DNA from: Pseudorasbora parva
Lineage: Eukaryota > Chordata > Actinopteri > Cypriniformes > Gobionidae
Length of the DNA stretch: 64,000 nt
Assembly (NCBI RefSeq): GCF_024679245.1
Contig: NC_090172.1
Location: 4,089,446 to 4,153,445 of the forward strand
Direction of reading: 5' to 3'
Position numbers and translations under genes: made by a program. Under the pieces are notes generated by a model. The model searched no databases. It was not told the origin of the DNA and saw nothing but the letters and a program-made list of their open reading frames with translations. Shown here one piece after another: positions 12,202-22,921 of this stretch (position 1 is the stretch's first letter; each line of letters opens with the position of its first letter).

Positions 12202-13300
12202 TAATGTGGTCAAAAATACTGGTCAAATGATACTAAAACGCTTCCAATACTCATTTACCACATAATAGACACACAAAACTCTCTCATCTCTCCGACAGCG
12301 AGTGACACACAAAGCTGCCTCCACTCACTCGTTTAATTTGCTCCAGATTAATAGTTGCTTAAATTTCACAGTGGGATTGCACATATTGTGCAAAATTTTA
12401 TTTTGTGCTCAAACACCCAATGTGTCTCAGCATTACATTTAACTGTTTTTCACTGCATATTGCGCTTTAACAGTCAAATACACACAAAATAATTGTCAAA
12501 ATGCTGGTCTTGGTCTTGGCAAAATGCTGAGTATTCACGTAAACAAAGTCAGTTTTAAGTGAAGATAAACAGTTGAGAAAGAAACCGCATGCGTAACGGT
12601 GTAATGGATCCGTGCGTCAGCTCTTAAAGTGACAGCAGCCTAATAAACCTGCTGACTAATATTAAAATAATAAAATATTAATATTAAATATATCTAAGAC
12701 AGTTTTTCCACATGGTATAAATGTCAAAATTGTGGCTGGTGAACATGCTGAGTAGTTAGTAACTTTGGAAAACCACTAACCACAGTTAATCAAGCCCAGC
12801 TGATACCTATTGGCGTGGATAAATGCAGTAATAAAACAGTTTGTTCATGTTTTGTTTGGGTCTTTCATGTTTTTCTCTGTCTCATACTATACAAGGAATT
12901 AAACTTTACACATGGGCTAGATGAAATTCATTGTGGAAGTTTAGAAAACATATTAAATGATAAATCTCTAAATTTCCACGAGGAAAAGTGCTCCATGTAG
13001 ACGGATAAACTGCAGCTGGAATTCAGTTGCATCATGCATGGCTAGGACACAGTGTTAGGGAGCTTTAGTGTTGCTTTATTGTCCTTTTTAAAGCTTGACA
13101 GTATAATCAGCACTTTTGTTGCATGAAATGGAGTAAGCTGTTCTTTGTATTTGTGACATTATGTTCTAAAAGAAAGAAAATAACCAAGTCAGAATGTGAG
13201 AAAAATGACAACAGGATGTAACTGCTTTACTGGTTACCTTCCTTTTCTATTACATTAAAAATGACAGCCGACTGGTTTTGCAGACAGCTCATTTTAAAGC
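12202..13300. other. No gene; internal hAT-like fragment
   Basis: Bases 12520-12660 (including GTATTCACGTAAAC and CTTAAAGTGACAGCAG) match a stretch at 16465-16560, so both are pieces of the same repeat family. I see no ends here and no gene. Confidence 0.35.
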
Positions 13301-14330
13301 CGTGTACACACAGTGCGATTTTTAACAGTCCTTTACGATTGTTGCTTGTCAGACTATACGAGCATGATCCCCTCTGTAAGCTACGTCACACTAAGATCTC
13401 AGTTGTCATTAATGTCAGACTGTACGATAGCTGCGTTAAAACGGACGCACGCAAGAAAACTCATCCGGTGTTTTATATCAATCAATGATGCGTTCGTTGA
13501 CGGTGAGCTGCATTACATACGGTATTTAATCATGGCTACAAAGAAATCTCTAGCGCTCATTTTGGTCATAGAGAAGTCACACTGCAGGATTGTGCGCCAA
13601 ATTTTCTGACACTGCCAGAATTTCATCTGAGGTCAAATTTAATCTCAGCGCTCATTAATCGGCTGCCGGTGAACATTTCAAACTAACGATCAAAGACTTC
13701 AGATTTTAACCAAGGATCAGAGGAATCTTTTAGGATTCGCACATTTTGTCTCAGACGGCCAAATCTTGGTCAAAATCGCACAGTGTGCTCTCGGCGCCGG
13801 ATGCACACTGTGCGATTTTGGCCACGATTTGGCCGTCTGAGACAAATTTAGGAAATCCTAAAAGATTCCTCAGATCCTAGGCTAAAATCTGACGTCTTTG
13901 GTCGTTAGTTTGACATGTTCACCGGCAGCCGATTAATGAGCGCTGCGATCAGATTTTACCTCAGATGAAATTCTGGCAGTGTCAGAAGATTTGGCACAGA
14001 ATCCTGCAGTGTGACTTCTCCTACGACGACAGTCAAATATCTCGGTTTTTCAAGACAAACTATGACCAAAACGAGAGCTAGAGATTTCTTTGTAGCCAGC
14101 ATTTCAGTCCCGCGTGTAATGCAGCTCACTGTCACCCAACGAGTCATTCATTGATGATATAAAACTCCGGGTGAGATTTCTTGCACGCGTCCGTTTTTAG
14201 CGCGCCTAAACTATCGTACAGTCTGACATTAATGACAACTGAGATCTTACAGTGTGACACGGGGATCATGTTCGTACAGTCTGACAAGGGACATTCGCAA
14301 AGGATTTTGAAAATCGCACAGTGTGCAGGA
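13301..14330. repeat. Large foldback: two inverted ~500-bp MITE copies
   Basis: Bases 13301-13797 and 13802-14330 are near-perfect reverse complements around a centre at CTCGGCGCCGG. Each half is itself bounded by GCACACTGTGCGATTTT-type ends, so the structure is best read as two copies of one MITE in inverted tandem. The right half holds about 40 bases that the left lacks. Both arms carry a short open frame beginning ATKKSLAL that I cannot assign. A hairpin of about 500 bp is possible. Confidence 0.85.
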
Positions 14331-14844
14331 CCCTAGTACCCAAGATTTGAGACGAGATAAGCCACTTATACATCTTTCCTCCCCTTCAGCCAGCAGTTTC
14401 TGACATTTCTCCTGCGGCCCCAAACAGGCCTTCCTGTCAAACACTAAGAGATATTGAGCAGGACTGGTGAAGACTGACCACTTTACTCGAAAAGATCAGG
14501 TGCGGTCTCTTCTCACTTTGATAAGAAGGTCAGAGCAGTCCCACTTTTCCCTTACGATCCTGTGCTTTAGAGAAACGGCCCAGTTTTTTAGTGCCCCCTT
14601 TACTAGGGCCCCAGGCTACAAAAGATGGCTTGTCAACACCTGTTCTGCTGCTGCACATTTATCAAGAGCAGACAGACACCTACTTACCTACTTAAGCTGG
14701 CTTACTATTACATCCAAACTACTGCAAAGCACCACTATTGCTCATGCTTAAGTTTAGGAGTTTAAACAAAACCTGAAATGCTACAAACATAAATAATATC
14801 CTTAAAAATCACACGGTTTGTAAAGGAAATGTTTACATAAATAA
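14331..14844. other. No gene; left copy of a local direct repeat
   Basis: Bases 14789-14830 (ATAAATAATATCCTTAAAA onward) recur at 15333-15371 with two mismatches, one copy on each side of the hAT insertion. The rest is unassigned. Confidence 0.4.
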
Positions 14845-15332
14845 TAGGGCTGTGCGATATTGAAGAAAAATGTGATATTGAATATTGCATTATTTAACAA
14901 GATATTGCATATGCGATACAATATTGAAAATTATATTTAAAAAATATTTAAAAACTGAGAATTAAACAATTTGTGTTTCACATTCTTTCTGGGAAAAGAA
15001 AGCATTGCTACAACTTCTGAAAGTGACCAGCAGTGTTTTAGCAAACATTTATGTCACAAATCGTTCACGTTTCCGTGTGTGTGCGCGCATGTGTGTGTGT
15101 GTCAGACAGCGCAAGACTACAAGTTATTGTTTTTCGCAAAAAAATATTGCGTTTAATAACTCTTTTTAACGTCAAGCAAGTCACATAAGTAACAGTTGTG
15201 TGCCCAGTCGATTCTCTGTTATTAAAACGTACACTTTTCACAATGCTGAAGTAGCCTATTAAAATTATTCAGCTATTGCGTGCCGTTGCGATATGTACAT
15301 TTGTGATATTTTCAATATATTGCACAGCCCTA
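14845..15332. mobile_element. Non-autonomous hAT element, TAGGGCTGTGCGATATT ends
   Basis: Ends TAGGGCTGTGCGATATTGA and TCAATATATTGCACAGCCCTA-type inverted repeats bound 488 bases. The flanking 8-mers are ATAAATAA on both sides. The same 8-mer also begins a local direct repeat here, so this target duplication is slightly less decisive than the others. The interior has a short (GT)n tract at 15076-15101 and no transposase. Confidence 0.8.
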
Positions 15333-15630
15333 ATAAATAATATCCTCAAAAATCACACAGTTTGTAAAGGATTTTTTTTTACTTTTCTAAACAATTGGAA
15401 ATGCGATTTTCACCTTGAAGCCAGTAAAATGGGTGAAGAAAACACCACAGACCCAAGACCCAGAGGCTGAATTCACAAAACAAAACAAAAACAAATTCAC
15501 CAGAAACTTCTTCACAGAAATTACAAGAATTTTTCACTTAAATGTAAAGGCCTGTGCACACCAGGACGATTATCGCGCAAGCTTAACGCCAGCGTTTTTC
15601 AAGACGTTTTTCCGTGCGTCTTTGTGGATT
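15333..15630. other. Right copy of local direct repeat, then unassigned DNA
   Basis: Bases 15333-15371 repeat 14789-14830. Bases 15549-15615 (GGCCTGTGCACACCAGGACG) resemble one end of a fish DNA repeat whose other end I do not see. Confidence 0.4.
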
Positions 15631-16907
15631 TACAAAACCTCTCCCATCCCACTCCCACAAAAAAAAAATCTTGTCCCATCCCAATCCCACAAAAAACTGG
15701 GGGAAATTCCCATCCCATCCCAATCCCAGAAGAATGACTCCCGTTGAATAAAAACCTGCAATGTCGTTTTTGTTTAAGATGGCTTTCAGTTCAATAATAT
15801 AATAACGAAGCACACACATTAAATTCAACGTAAATCATCTATCCAAGCACAGGCACGCGCACACATACGCACGCACAGCAAATGTCACGCCTTCTTTTTG
15901 GTTACTTCAGACTGCCCTAAAATTTTGGTGAGAACAACTGAGGAATCATTTTCCAACAGCAGTCATTGCAGCGTGGCTTTCTGGTCTGACTCAATTTTCA
16001 TGGCTTTTCGTGAAAATCATTTTCGATTTTCACGGCTACAAAGTGCATGGGGAAGCCTCCTTTCTCGATACTGGAATATCTGAAACGATACGATTCTCAG
16101 TTTTTACAGTATCGATACCAGCTGCGCTCTCCTCTCCGACTGAAAGCGAGTTGACACACACCGGCATATTCTCACTCAGCCCGGTTAACCTCTGAGCACG
16201 GTGAACGCGCGTTCTGCTGGACTTTTTCCTCATGACAGTGTGTTAGTGTTAGTGTGTGATCGGTCTGAATTTCACGCAGGATAGCACATAAATTAATTCT
16301 ACTAATCCCCGCAGATTTCGTGCTCACATCTGAAGCGCACACACACATAGCCTACCGTAATAAAGCCGCCTCTGACATGATACAAGTACAAACATTTGCT
16401 TCCTTTTCCAGCTTATTATTGGTCAAATACACTCAAAGAATTATCAGTGCACATCTGGAAGAGTATTCACGTAAACACAGTCGCAAACAGTTCAGGAAGA
16501 ACGAGTAACAGGAACAGTGTTTAGGATCCATGCGTCCGTTAGTCTTAAAGGGACAGCAGTCATTTGTTATTCAACCTACAAAAAGACAAACGATCACACT
16601 GCTCGACTGATCAACTTGTGTAACTTTAAAGGGGGGGGTGAAACACTCAGTTTCAGTCAGTGTCATGTCAATCTTGAGTACCTATAGAGTAGCATTGCAT
16701 CCTGCATATCTCCGAAAAGTCTTTATTTTTTTTATAATTATATAAGAAAGATGCGCTGTTCCGAGTCTTTCCGAAAAAAGCCGAGCGGGTGGGGGCGTGT
16801 CGTGTGAGCGGAGCTAAATAATGACGTGTGCGCGCCGCTGTTGTGTTGAGTGCGTCGTAAAGCTGTCATCCCTAACAGCGGGAAAAAACTTTATTCAAAA
16901 TAAAAAT

Positions 16908-17017
16908 ATGGCTTTTAATCAGATACAGCCATACATCTATGATCCGGAATCAGACCCAGAGGCTGCAGTTGAACAGGAGCAGCAGCAAAAACGACTAGAG
17001 CAGGACGTCTCTATGTG
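16908..17017 (+). pseudogene. P2X7 C-terminal-domain-like first exon in copy 1
   Basis: Open from an ATG at 16908 for 36 codons plus two bases (MAFNQIQPYIYDPESDPEA at the start, RLEQDVSMW at the end), then GTACAAGT, a plausible splice donor. The PYxYxPE opening and RLEQDVSxW close resemble teleost proteins related to the cysteine-rich cytoplasmic domain of P2X7. In that family the next exon would carry the cysteines, and it is absent here. This identification is from memory and needs a search. The exon occurs in all three copies, with a premature stop in copy 2. Confidence 0.5.
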
Positions 17018-17495
17018 GTACAAGTTATACACTAACTATATAATATGCTTAGCGGCTTGTGTTATTTACATATTTATACTTGAATTATATCGTCGTATTT
17101 TTGTCTTTGAAGGTGTACATGTGGGAAGTGCAGTTGTGCACGTGTGTGTGTGTGTGTGTGTGTGTGTTTACGCGTGGTTTGTGTAGACAATTGTAGTAAG
17201 CGGACTGGTTTTGCTTGGCAGGCTAGTGTTTACATAGAAAGACACGGAATAGTAGCGCATTTGAATGAAGAAGCGTGCTTATTTAGTTCAACATATTTCC
17301 CCCCTCTTTGTGTATTGTTGTTTGGAGTGCTTTTACAATACACAAACATAAAGTTACACATATAGCGGCCAGCTAAACAAATGTACACGCACTACACATC
17401 GCATGCTCCATTGATCAATTAACTATACGTGATCATGTTTGGGCTACTTGATGAGCATAGGCAAAGACACAGACATTTGAAGCAGTCTCACTCAC

Positions 17496-17746
17496 CGCCT
17501 GCGGTTCTAACGTTGGGACTGCTCCATCCTTCAGCATTAGGCGATCGGAAAATCCTGTGTCGAGCTGGGCCTTGTTTATGAAACAGTCGGCACCGAAATG
17601 CAGCGAACAGATATAAACATTCGCGCAACTCAGTTGCTGATCCGGAGAAGCAAATTACATCCACTGTTGCCTTAACGCGGGGTTTTTGGGGAATCTGTGC
17701 AGGACTGTCTTGGTCTGGCAACCAAAAACGCACTTTTTTATGTCAT
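17496..17746 (-). pseudogene. THAP zinc-finger exon remnant in copy 1
   Basis: The minus strand reads a decayed THAP domain: a CVFGC zinc-ligand pair near the start, CSLHF-like ligands (C-x2-H) later, and AVPTL near the end, which is the THAP signature (AVPTIF). The exon ends at 17496 before GTGAG, a good donor. A one-base deletion and a TAA just after the ATG break this copy. An in-frame TAA after the conserved QQWM is shared with copies 2 and 3. THAP domains bind DNA and are the N-terminal module of P-element and Kolobok transposases. Confidence 0.7.
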
Positions 17747-18602
17747 TGTTAATTGTGCACATCACCTGTCCAGCATCCTACAAGCCAGCGCTTTGATGGG
17801 CGTAGCCTGTTACTTTCGCTCTCTCCCTCGCTCTCTCTCACGCGCTTCCGGTAGAATTGTCCGTAAGGCCCATACAAGGAAATTCCGCCCCCATTAACGT
17901 CAAAGGGGACGCATGATCTCAAAAAACTTGCCGAAACTTATGACTAACCGGAAGTAGTATTTTTGACAAAGAAATACTCCCATCAAACGTCCACCTTAAC
18001 TTTTGAAACTTTGTCTATGTTTAGTATGGGATTCCAAGTCTTTAACAGTGTAGAAAGATCAGTATGCATGAAACAGCATTTCACCCCCCCTTTAATAGTT
18101 TCATCTGTACGCTATTGAATTTTTAACAAAGAACATTATCCAATGTTGTTTTAAATGTAATTACTATGCATTTTTTTAATTCAGTTTCTTTTCTGAATGT
18201 TAGACCTACCTGAAAAAATAAAGCAGTCTATTTAATTTGTATCTTCTATTCTATTGCATTTATTTGTGCTATTGTTTGTAATCTGTTTATTTGTTCTTAT
18301 TTTATTACGTTTTACTCGTCTTTTAAATTCAATTTACCATTTGAAATCAAGCTTTCTTGTGCTGTGTGTAAGCTATTGCAACACAATTACCCCATTGTAA
18401 AAAATACATTGAGATAGCAAAAATTTGTGAGAATTTTAATAGTAATTGATCAATAATTGTTCAAATCAAAACGATGCCCAACCCTAAGGAACATGCTGGC
18501 CACATTTTTTTTTTTTACTGTGGTAACCATTTAGTATCGATATATCGATATTTTAGTCTGGTATCGTATCGAAGTCATAATTTTGGTATCGTGACAACAC
18601 TA

Positions 18603-18740
18603 ATAGAGAGACAGGGCAACTAGAATTGAGTTTATAGTTAATTTATATAAACAGTATATTTGTATTGGTGGCATTATAGTGTCATTACGATTCCCAGTCC
18701 TGCCAACTCTCGGTAAAAAATAATTACGCTCCCATCCCAT
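18603..18740. other. No gene recognised
   Basis: Short spacer between two repeats, with a CTCCCATCCCATCACGG motif like the one at 15645-15735. Confidence 0.3.
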
Positions 18741-19264
18741 CACGGCTACGGGAGGTTAATAAGGCCTTCTTAAGCAAATCGTTGCGTTTGTGTAAGAAAA
18801 ATATCCATATTTAAAACTTCTTTAATTAAAGTTCTGCCCGAGAGCTTGCAGTCCATGGAAAAGTGTTGAAAGTGCCTTCTCGGATTTCAAGATGTGTACG
18901 CAACGTCTGACGAGTGTAACTCATAGCTTTAGCCTTTGAACTGCAGAGGAACTTTCAACACTTTTCCCATGAACTGAATACGGAAGGCAATCGGCGGAAA
19001 CTTTACTTTATAAAGTTTTAAACATGGATTTTTTTATTTTTTTTTACACAAACGCATCAATTTACTTTTAAAGGCATTTATTAACCTCCTAGAGCCATGT
19101 GGAGCACGTTATTTGACGGACGGAAGGATTTTTATGGACTTCAAAAACAGAGCAACAATCACTGCTATTATAAAGCTTGGATTGAAAGATCATCATACAC
19201 ACCTATGATGATTTGAGGGGGAGTAAATCATGGGGGAAATTTCATTTTCGGTTGAACTATTCCT
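18741..19264. repeat. Right part of a TTAA MITE
   Basis: Ends GTTGAACTATTCCT followed by TTAA at 19265. The stretch containing TTTATGGACTTCAAAAA and GGGGGAGTAAATCATGGG also occurs at 50170-50270 inside the complete TTAA MITE at 49788-50295. The left boundary is uncertain. Confidence 0.5.
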
Positions 19265-19268
19265 TTAA

Positions 19269-20238
19269 TATCCCGATCTAAGAGGAAAAACCATCGTAAC
19301 TCATTAAAGCTCAATAAATAATGTTCTCAGTGAATGATTTTGCTGGGAGTTTGTAGAGGCTTAAAAGTCTGGAATTAGATCTGAATAACATCCAAATCCA
19401 CTGCAAATATTTATTTGGATTGGACAAACATAACACCGAGCTTTGAATTTCAGATCATCTCAAAAACAAGCTCCGAGAAAAATTACAGCCTGTATGATAC
19501 TTAAATCCAAGATGATTTATTGCTTGATGATAATTTAGGACTGGCACATATTGTGGTCAATTTGGAAAGCCAATACAACATATTTCTGAAGTCAAAATGC
19601 ACAATGTAAGCAAAAAATCTTTACGCAAAAAATTGGCTTGGCTGGTAACCGAACAATGACCTGTCAACACGCATTAACCCGTGTCTGAAATACAGGAGGG
19701 TCTCAGACAAATGGTAAAAGTAATAATTACTGTTGTGTCCAGTTATTTACAGCTGGGGAATATGACCCATACTCCCTTTCAGCTGTCGGTCTGCTTACAG
19801 CTGTCTGCAATTTGCAATTCAGCAAATAACTTCCTGTCTGAAGTACAGCTGACATATTCAAGAGATACATATTTAGGAGATAACTACGATAAAAAGGCAG
19901 CTTGTGCTTAACGGTTAGAGGTTTGGTCAGGTCATATAACATACAGTGATTGTGTAGCATCAGTGCCTGAAGTATGGATTACCGCATACCCTTCAAAGTA
20001 AAATCCGGGCAACTTGATTACCGTGAGTTTCAATACTTCCTATGGCAGTTTCCTCTTATTGTTGTGGTCCAAAAATGCTCCAGATTTCTCCTACATGCCA
20101 GATTCATCATGCGGAGTCATACAGGGCACAATGATTTCCGTGATGAGGAAAACAAGGGCGAAATGCAATGGGATTTACAGTCTAATATCCACTAAATATT
20201 GCTATTTAAATCTGACGTCTGGATGTTTTGCGTGTCTT
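19269..20238. other. No gene recognised
   Basis: Several short open frames on both strands overlap one another without domain or splice support. Confidence 0.4.
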
Positions 20239-21278
20239 TAGCGCTATTCACAGGGGATTAGTATTATCTGGGGATCTCTGTGATTTAGAAATTACTCCCA
20301 CATCTGAGTTTCGTGTGGCACATTTGCACGGGATAAGCAAAGCCTGTGATTTTACTCGAATTTACATTTACATTTAATCATTTAGCAGACGCTTTTATCC
20401 AAAGCGACTTACAAAAAAAGGGTAGAGCAATAGAAGCAACGAAACAAACAAGGCCAACAACCTGTAAGAGCTGTAAGAAATCTCAATTAATTAGCACAGT
20501 ACACACCTTTTTTTTTTCTTTTTTTTTTTTTTTTATATATAGCCAGCTACAACAAATACTCACGTACGGAAACTACAGAACAGAATTTACTGACTTATCT
20601 CTCGGATATGATGTCAAGACTTTCGCTATAGATATAATAATGATGATAAAATATGTTTCGATATCGTTTTGATAGTTTTATAGCAATAAAAATAATTTTG
20701 TTCAGTTAGAGAACAGACGCTACAATTAAAAACTAAAGTGACCACAGACCAGCGACAGGAGTCAGATTTCATTTCTCACCAGCGAGAAGCTGACGATATA
20801 CAGTGGAAGATTCAGTTTCAAAGCTACATGTAAAATCAAGCTTGTCATAGTACTGTTCTGTTGTCATGTTTTTCATTAAGAATAGTATTGATATTAATAT
20901 TAAACACACCATTCAAGCAATTTGTTCCCAAATTGGTACTCATTCTAAAGGGAAAGTGCCGCACGGGAATTCATTACGATGTGCATTATGAATGCAGCCT
21001 CCATTCTTCGTAGAAGATAAAGATATAAATGCGCACAGGAAACAAAAACCTTGTAAAAATGATATACGTTCTGCCTAATCCCGGTCAAATTTACAGAGAT
21101 GCCGATTCGCATGGGACTAATATTATCACAGTACCTTGGTGTTCAGCGAAATATAGTTTTAATTTTTACCTTAGGACATGGCCTATTCGCACAGGATTAA
21201 GATCACAGACATTCTCTGCAATTATTACAAATCATCAGAGGTCCCCAGATAATACTAATCCTGTGTGAATAGGGCTTT
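20239..21278. repeat. MITE with CTATTCACACAGGATTAGT ends
   Basis: The left edge (GCGCTATTCACAGGGGATTA, then GTATTATCTGGGGA) matches in reverse complement the right edge (TCCCCAGATAATACTAATCC, then TGTGTGAATAGGGC). The interior holds a T-rich tract at 20508-20534 and no transposase. The superfamily is not resolved. Confidence 0.7.
20356..20413 (+). repeat. Conserved teleost repeat core (GCAGACGCTTTTATCCAAAG)
   Basis: The string TTTAGCAGACGCTTTTATCC, followed by AAAGCGACTTACAAA, is a highly recurrent short sequence in fish genomes that I recognise as a SINE or LINE-associated core. The exact family is not certain. Confidence 0.5.
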
Positions 21279-21282
21279 AGTT

Positions 21283-22058
21283 AGCCTAGAAATCTAGACG
21301 CACCCTAGCGGCAGCAAATCTAATCTGCCCGCGAGTGTCGCCTAGCAACTCTCAATACCCTTCTGAGCTGTAAACGCCAAACTCTGGTCGGGCCAATCAC
21401 ATCGTGTTTAGAGTCGGTGGGCGGGGCTTAACATAATGACGGCCGAGTTGCGTTTGTGTGCTTCTAGTAAACACAGAAACTGGCGAACGGCGGCCTTTCG
21501 AATCAGCTTTGACTGCGACTCTGAAAGACTAAAGCCTAGCCTGACAAGCCAGACCCACATCAAGATGTTTGGTCTGGAAACTCACCGTTGACGGCTCAAT
21601 CCGAGGGGCGGATAAACGGTTGTCTTTCAAACTCCCTCTGCACGCGATAGGATAGCGCTACAACCAACCAGAGCAACGAAGGTGAAACAGAGCTTGTTGA
21701 TAGATTAAACATTCGCCGTATCCGGTCGGCTAAACTCCGAACACATCTTCCCTTTTTAAGAATGACTTCAGTGCCGTTCTTTGTTCTTTTCTCAGAGAAA
21801 AGCTTAACTCAAGTCTTCCAGAATCGCGGTCAAAGCTGATTGGAAAGACCGCCGTTCGCCAGCATCTGTGTTTACTAGAAGCATGCAAGCGCAACTCGGC
21901 CGTCGTCATTATGGCCCCGCCCGCCGACTCTATACATGATGTGATTGGCCCGACCAGAGTTTGGTGTTTACAGCTCAGAAGGGTACTGAGAGTTGCTAGA
22001 CGACACTCGCGGCAGATTAGATTTGCTGCCACTAGGGTGTGTCTAGATTTCTAGGCTA
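21283..22058. mobile_element. RecQ-helicase-bearing repeat: half copy plus inverted full copy
   Basis: Bases 21541-22058 read on the minus strand form one full element: TAGCCTAGAAATCTAGAC at its start and GTCTGGCTTGTCAGGCT at its end. Bases 21283-21540 are the left half of a second copy in the opposite orientation, so the pair looks palindromic. The minus strand at 21730-21900 reads SLRKEQRTALKSFLKREDVF and then GV, stop, PTGYGE. This lines up with RecQ motif 0 (EQ...AL) and motif I (PTGxGKS). A stop and a Lys-to-Glu change kill it. Confidence 0.65.
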
Positions 22059-22059
22059 T

Positions 22060-22921
22060 TGTATGATATCATAAATCCAGAAAAATTTAAACCAACAGAA
22101 TTTCTGAGGGAAAAAAAAAACATTCATAGGGCCCTTTTTAATATAAATGTTTTATATTTTTTTATTTAATATAAATTCAGTTTTAAGAGTTTATTAAATG
22201 ATTATTTAAAAATGTATAACCATTAGAATCAGATAAATTAAAAAGAAAAACAGATTTAATAGGGTCCTAAAAACTTTTAATATATTGATGTTAAACTGTG
22301 TAAGCTTCATGATTTCAATTCATTAACCACTATAAAAATCAAGCAAAAACTAAAACAGAAAAAAACTGAATCCAGAAGGGGGAAAAAAAATAGGACAAAC
22401 TAGTCACAAAAATGAGCGTTTGAGTGATTCTCATTCGACTTTACCTTCTCCCTCCAGGCCATATGATGCAATTTCTATTTCTGATCCGTGTTAATATTTA
22501 ATAACAAGGAATTTTAAACCTGTGATGTGATTTGGTTTCAAACTGAAAGCCTCTGAATAAAGATCCCTCAAGAATCTCACTGATTGCAACAAAAAGTCTT
22601 TTGTTGTGTTTTACATAAACGACAGCCCCATAGTATACGCTTAAAATAAGTCATTAGAGTCATGTTAATGCATGCATATAATAATTCAGGACTATGATAT
22701 TCACCACTAGCACAGTGCTTTCTTGCAAGTGCATGCATTTAGAACAAGTGTTAACGTATGAATCTGGTTGAGAAGCATGCATGCAGACACATGGGGGTTT
22801 AGATCATTTCTGGGGTGTCGTATACAAGGCCAGTTGTCAGAGTAGTCATGTCTTGGCACAATCTATAACAGCTGAGACAGGGCCTTTACATTCCTCACGT
22901 CACCTGTGCTGGGGAAACAAC
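22060..22921. other. No gene recognised
   Basis: AT-rich DNA without open frames of note or repeat boundaries that I can define. Confidence 0.4.

Larger units (their letters stand above)
16630..18091 (+). mobile_element. TTAA-flanked Kolobok-like element, copy 1
   Basis: Starts AGGGGGGGGTGAAACACTCA, ends GCATTTCACCCCCCCT, and is flanked on both sides by TTAA. A G-rich terminus, TTAA target site and THAP coding remnant together fit the Kolobok superfamily of DNA transposons. piggyBac also uses TTAA but does not encode THAP. The element holds two remnant first exons reading toward each other: a P2X7-like exon from the left end and a THAP exon from the right end, each followed by a splice donor. 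The central transposase exons are missing. A (GT)n tract lies at 17141-17168. Confidence 0.75.
15631..18602. mobile_element. Decayed hAT-like host region, GTATCGTGACAACACTA right end
   Basis: The right edge reads GGTATCGTGACAACACTA at 18585-18602, a common teleost hAT terminus. Matching CGATAC-rich sequence occurs near 16070-16120. The left terminus is not found, so the left boundary is a guess. Runs of CCCATCCCAATCCC at 15645-15735 are a separate repeat motif. The TTAA element at 16630-18091 is inserted inside. Confidence 0.4.

Noticed and set aside
13956..14147. Small frames with ATKKSLAL as genes
   Set aside because: They occur in both arms of the foldback repeat with differing continuations and have no splice or domain support.
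21730..22032. A functional host helicase gene
   Set aside because: It carries a stop inside motif I and Glu in place of the Walker Lys, and it lies within a repeat present at two loci in this window.
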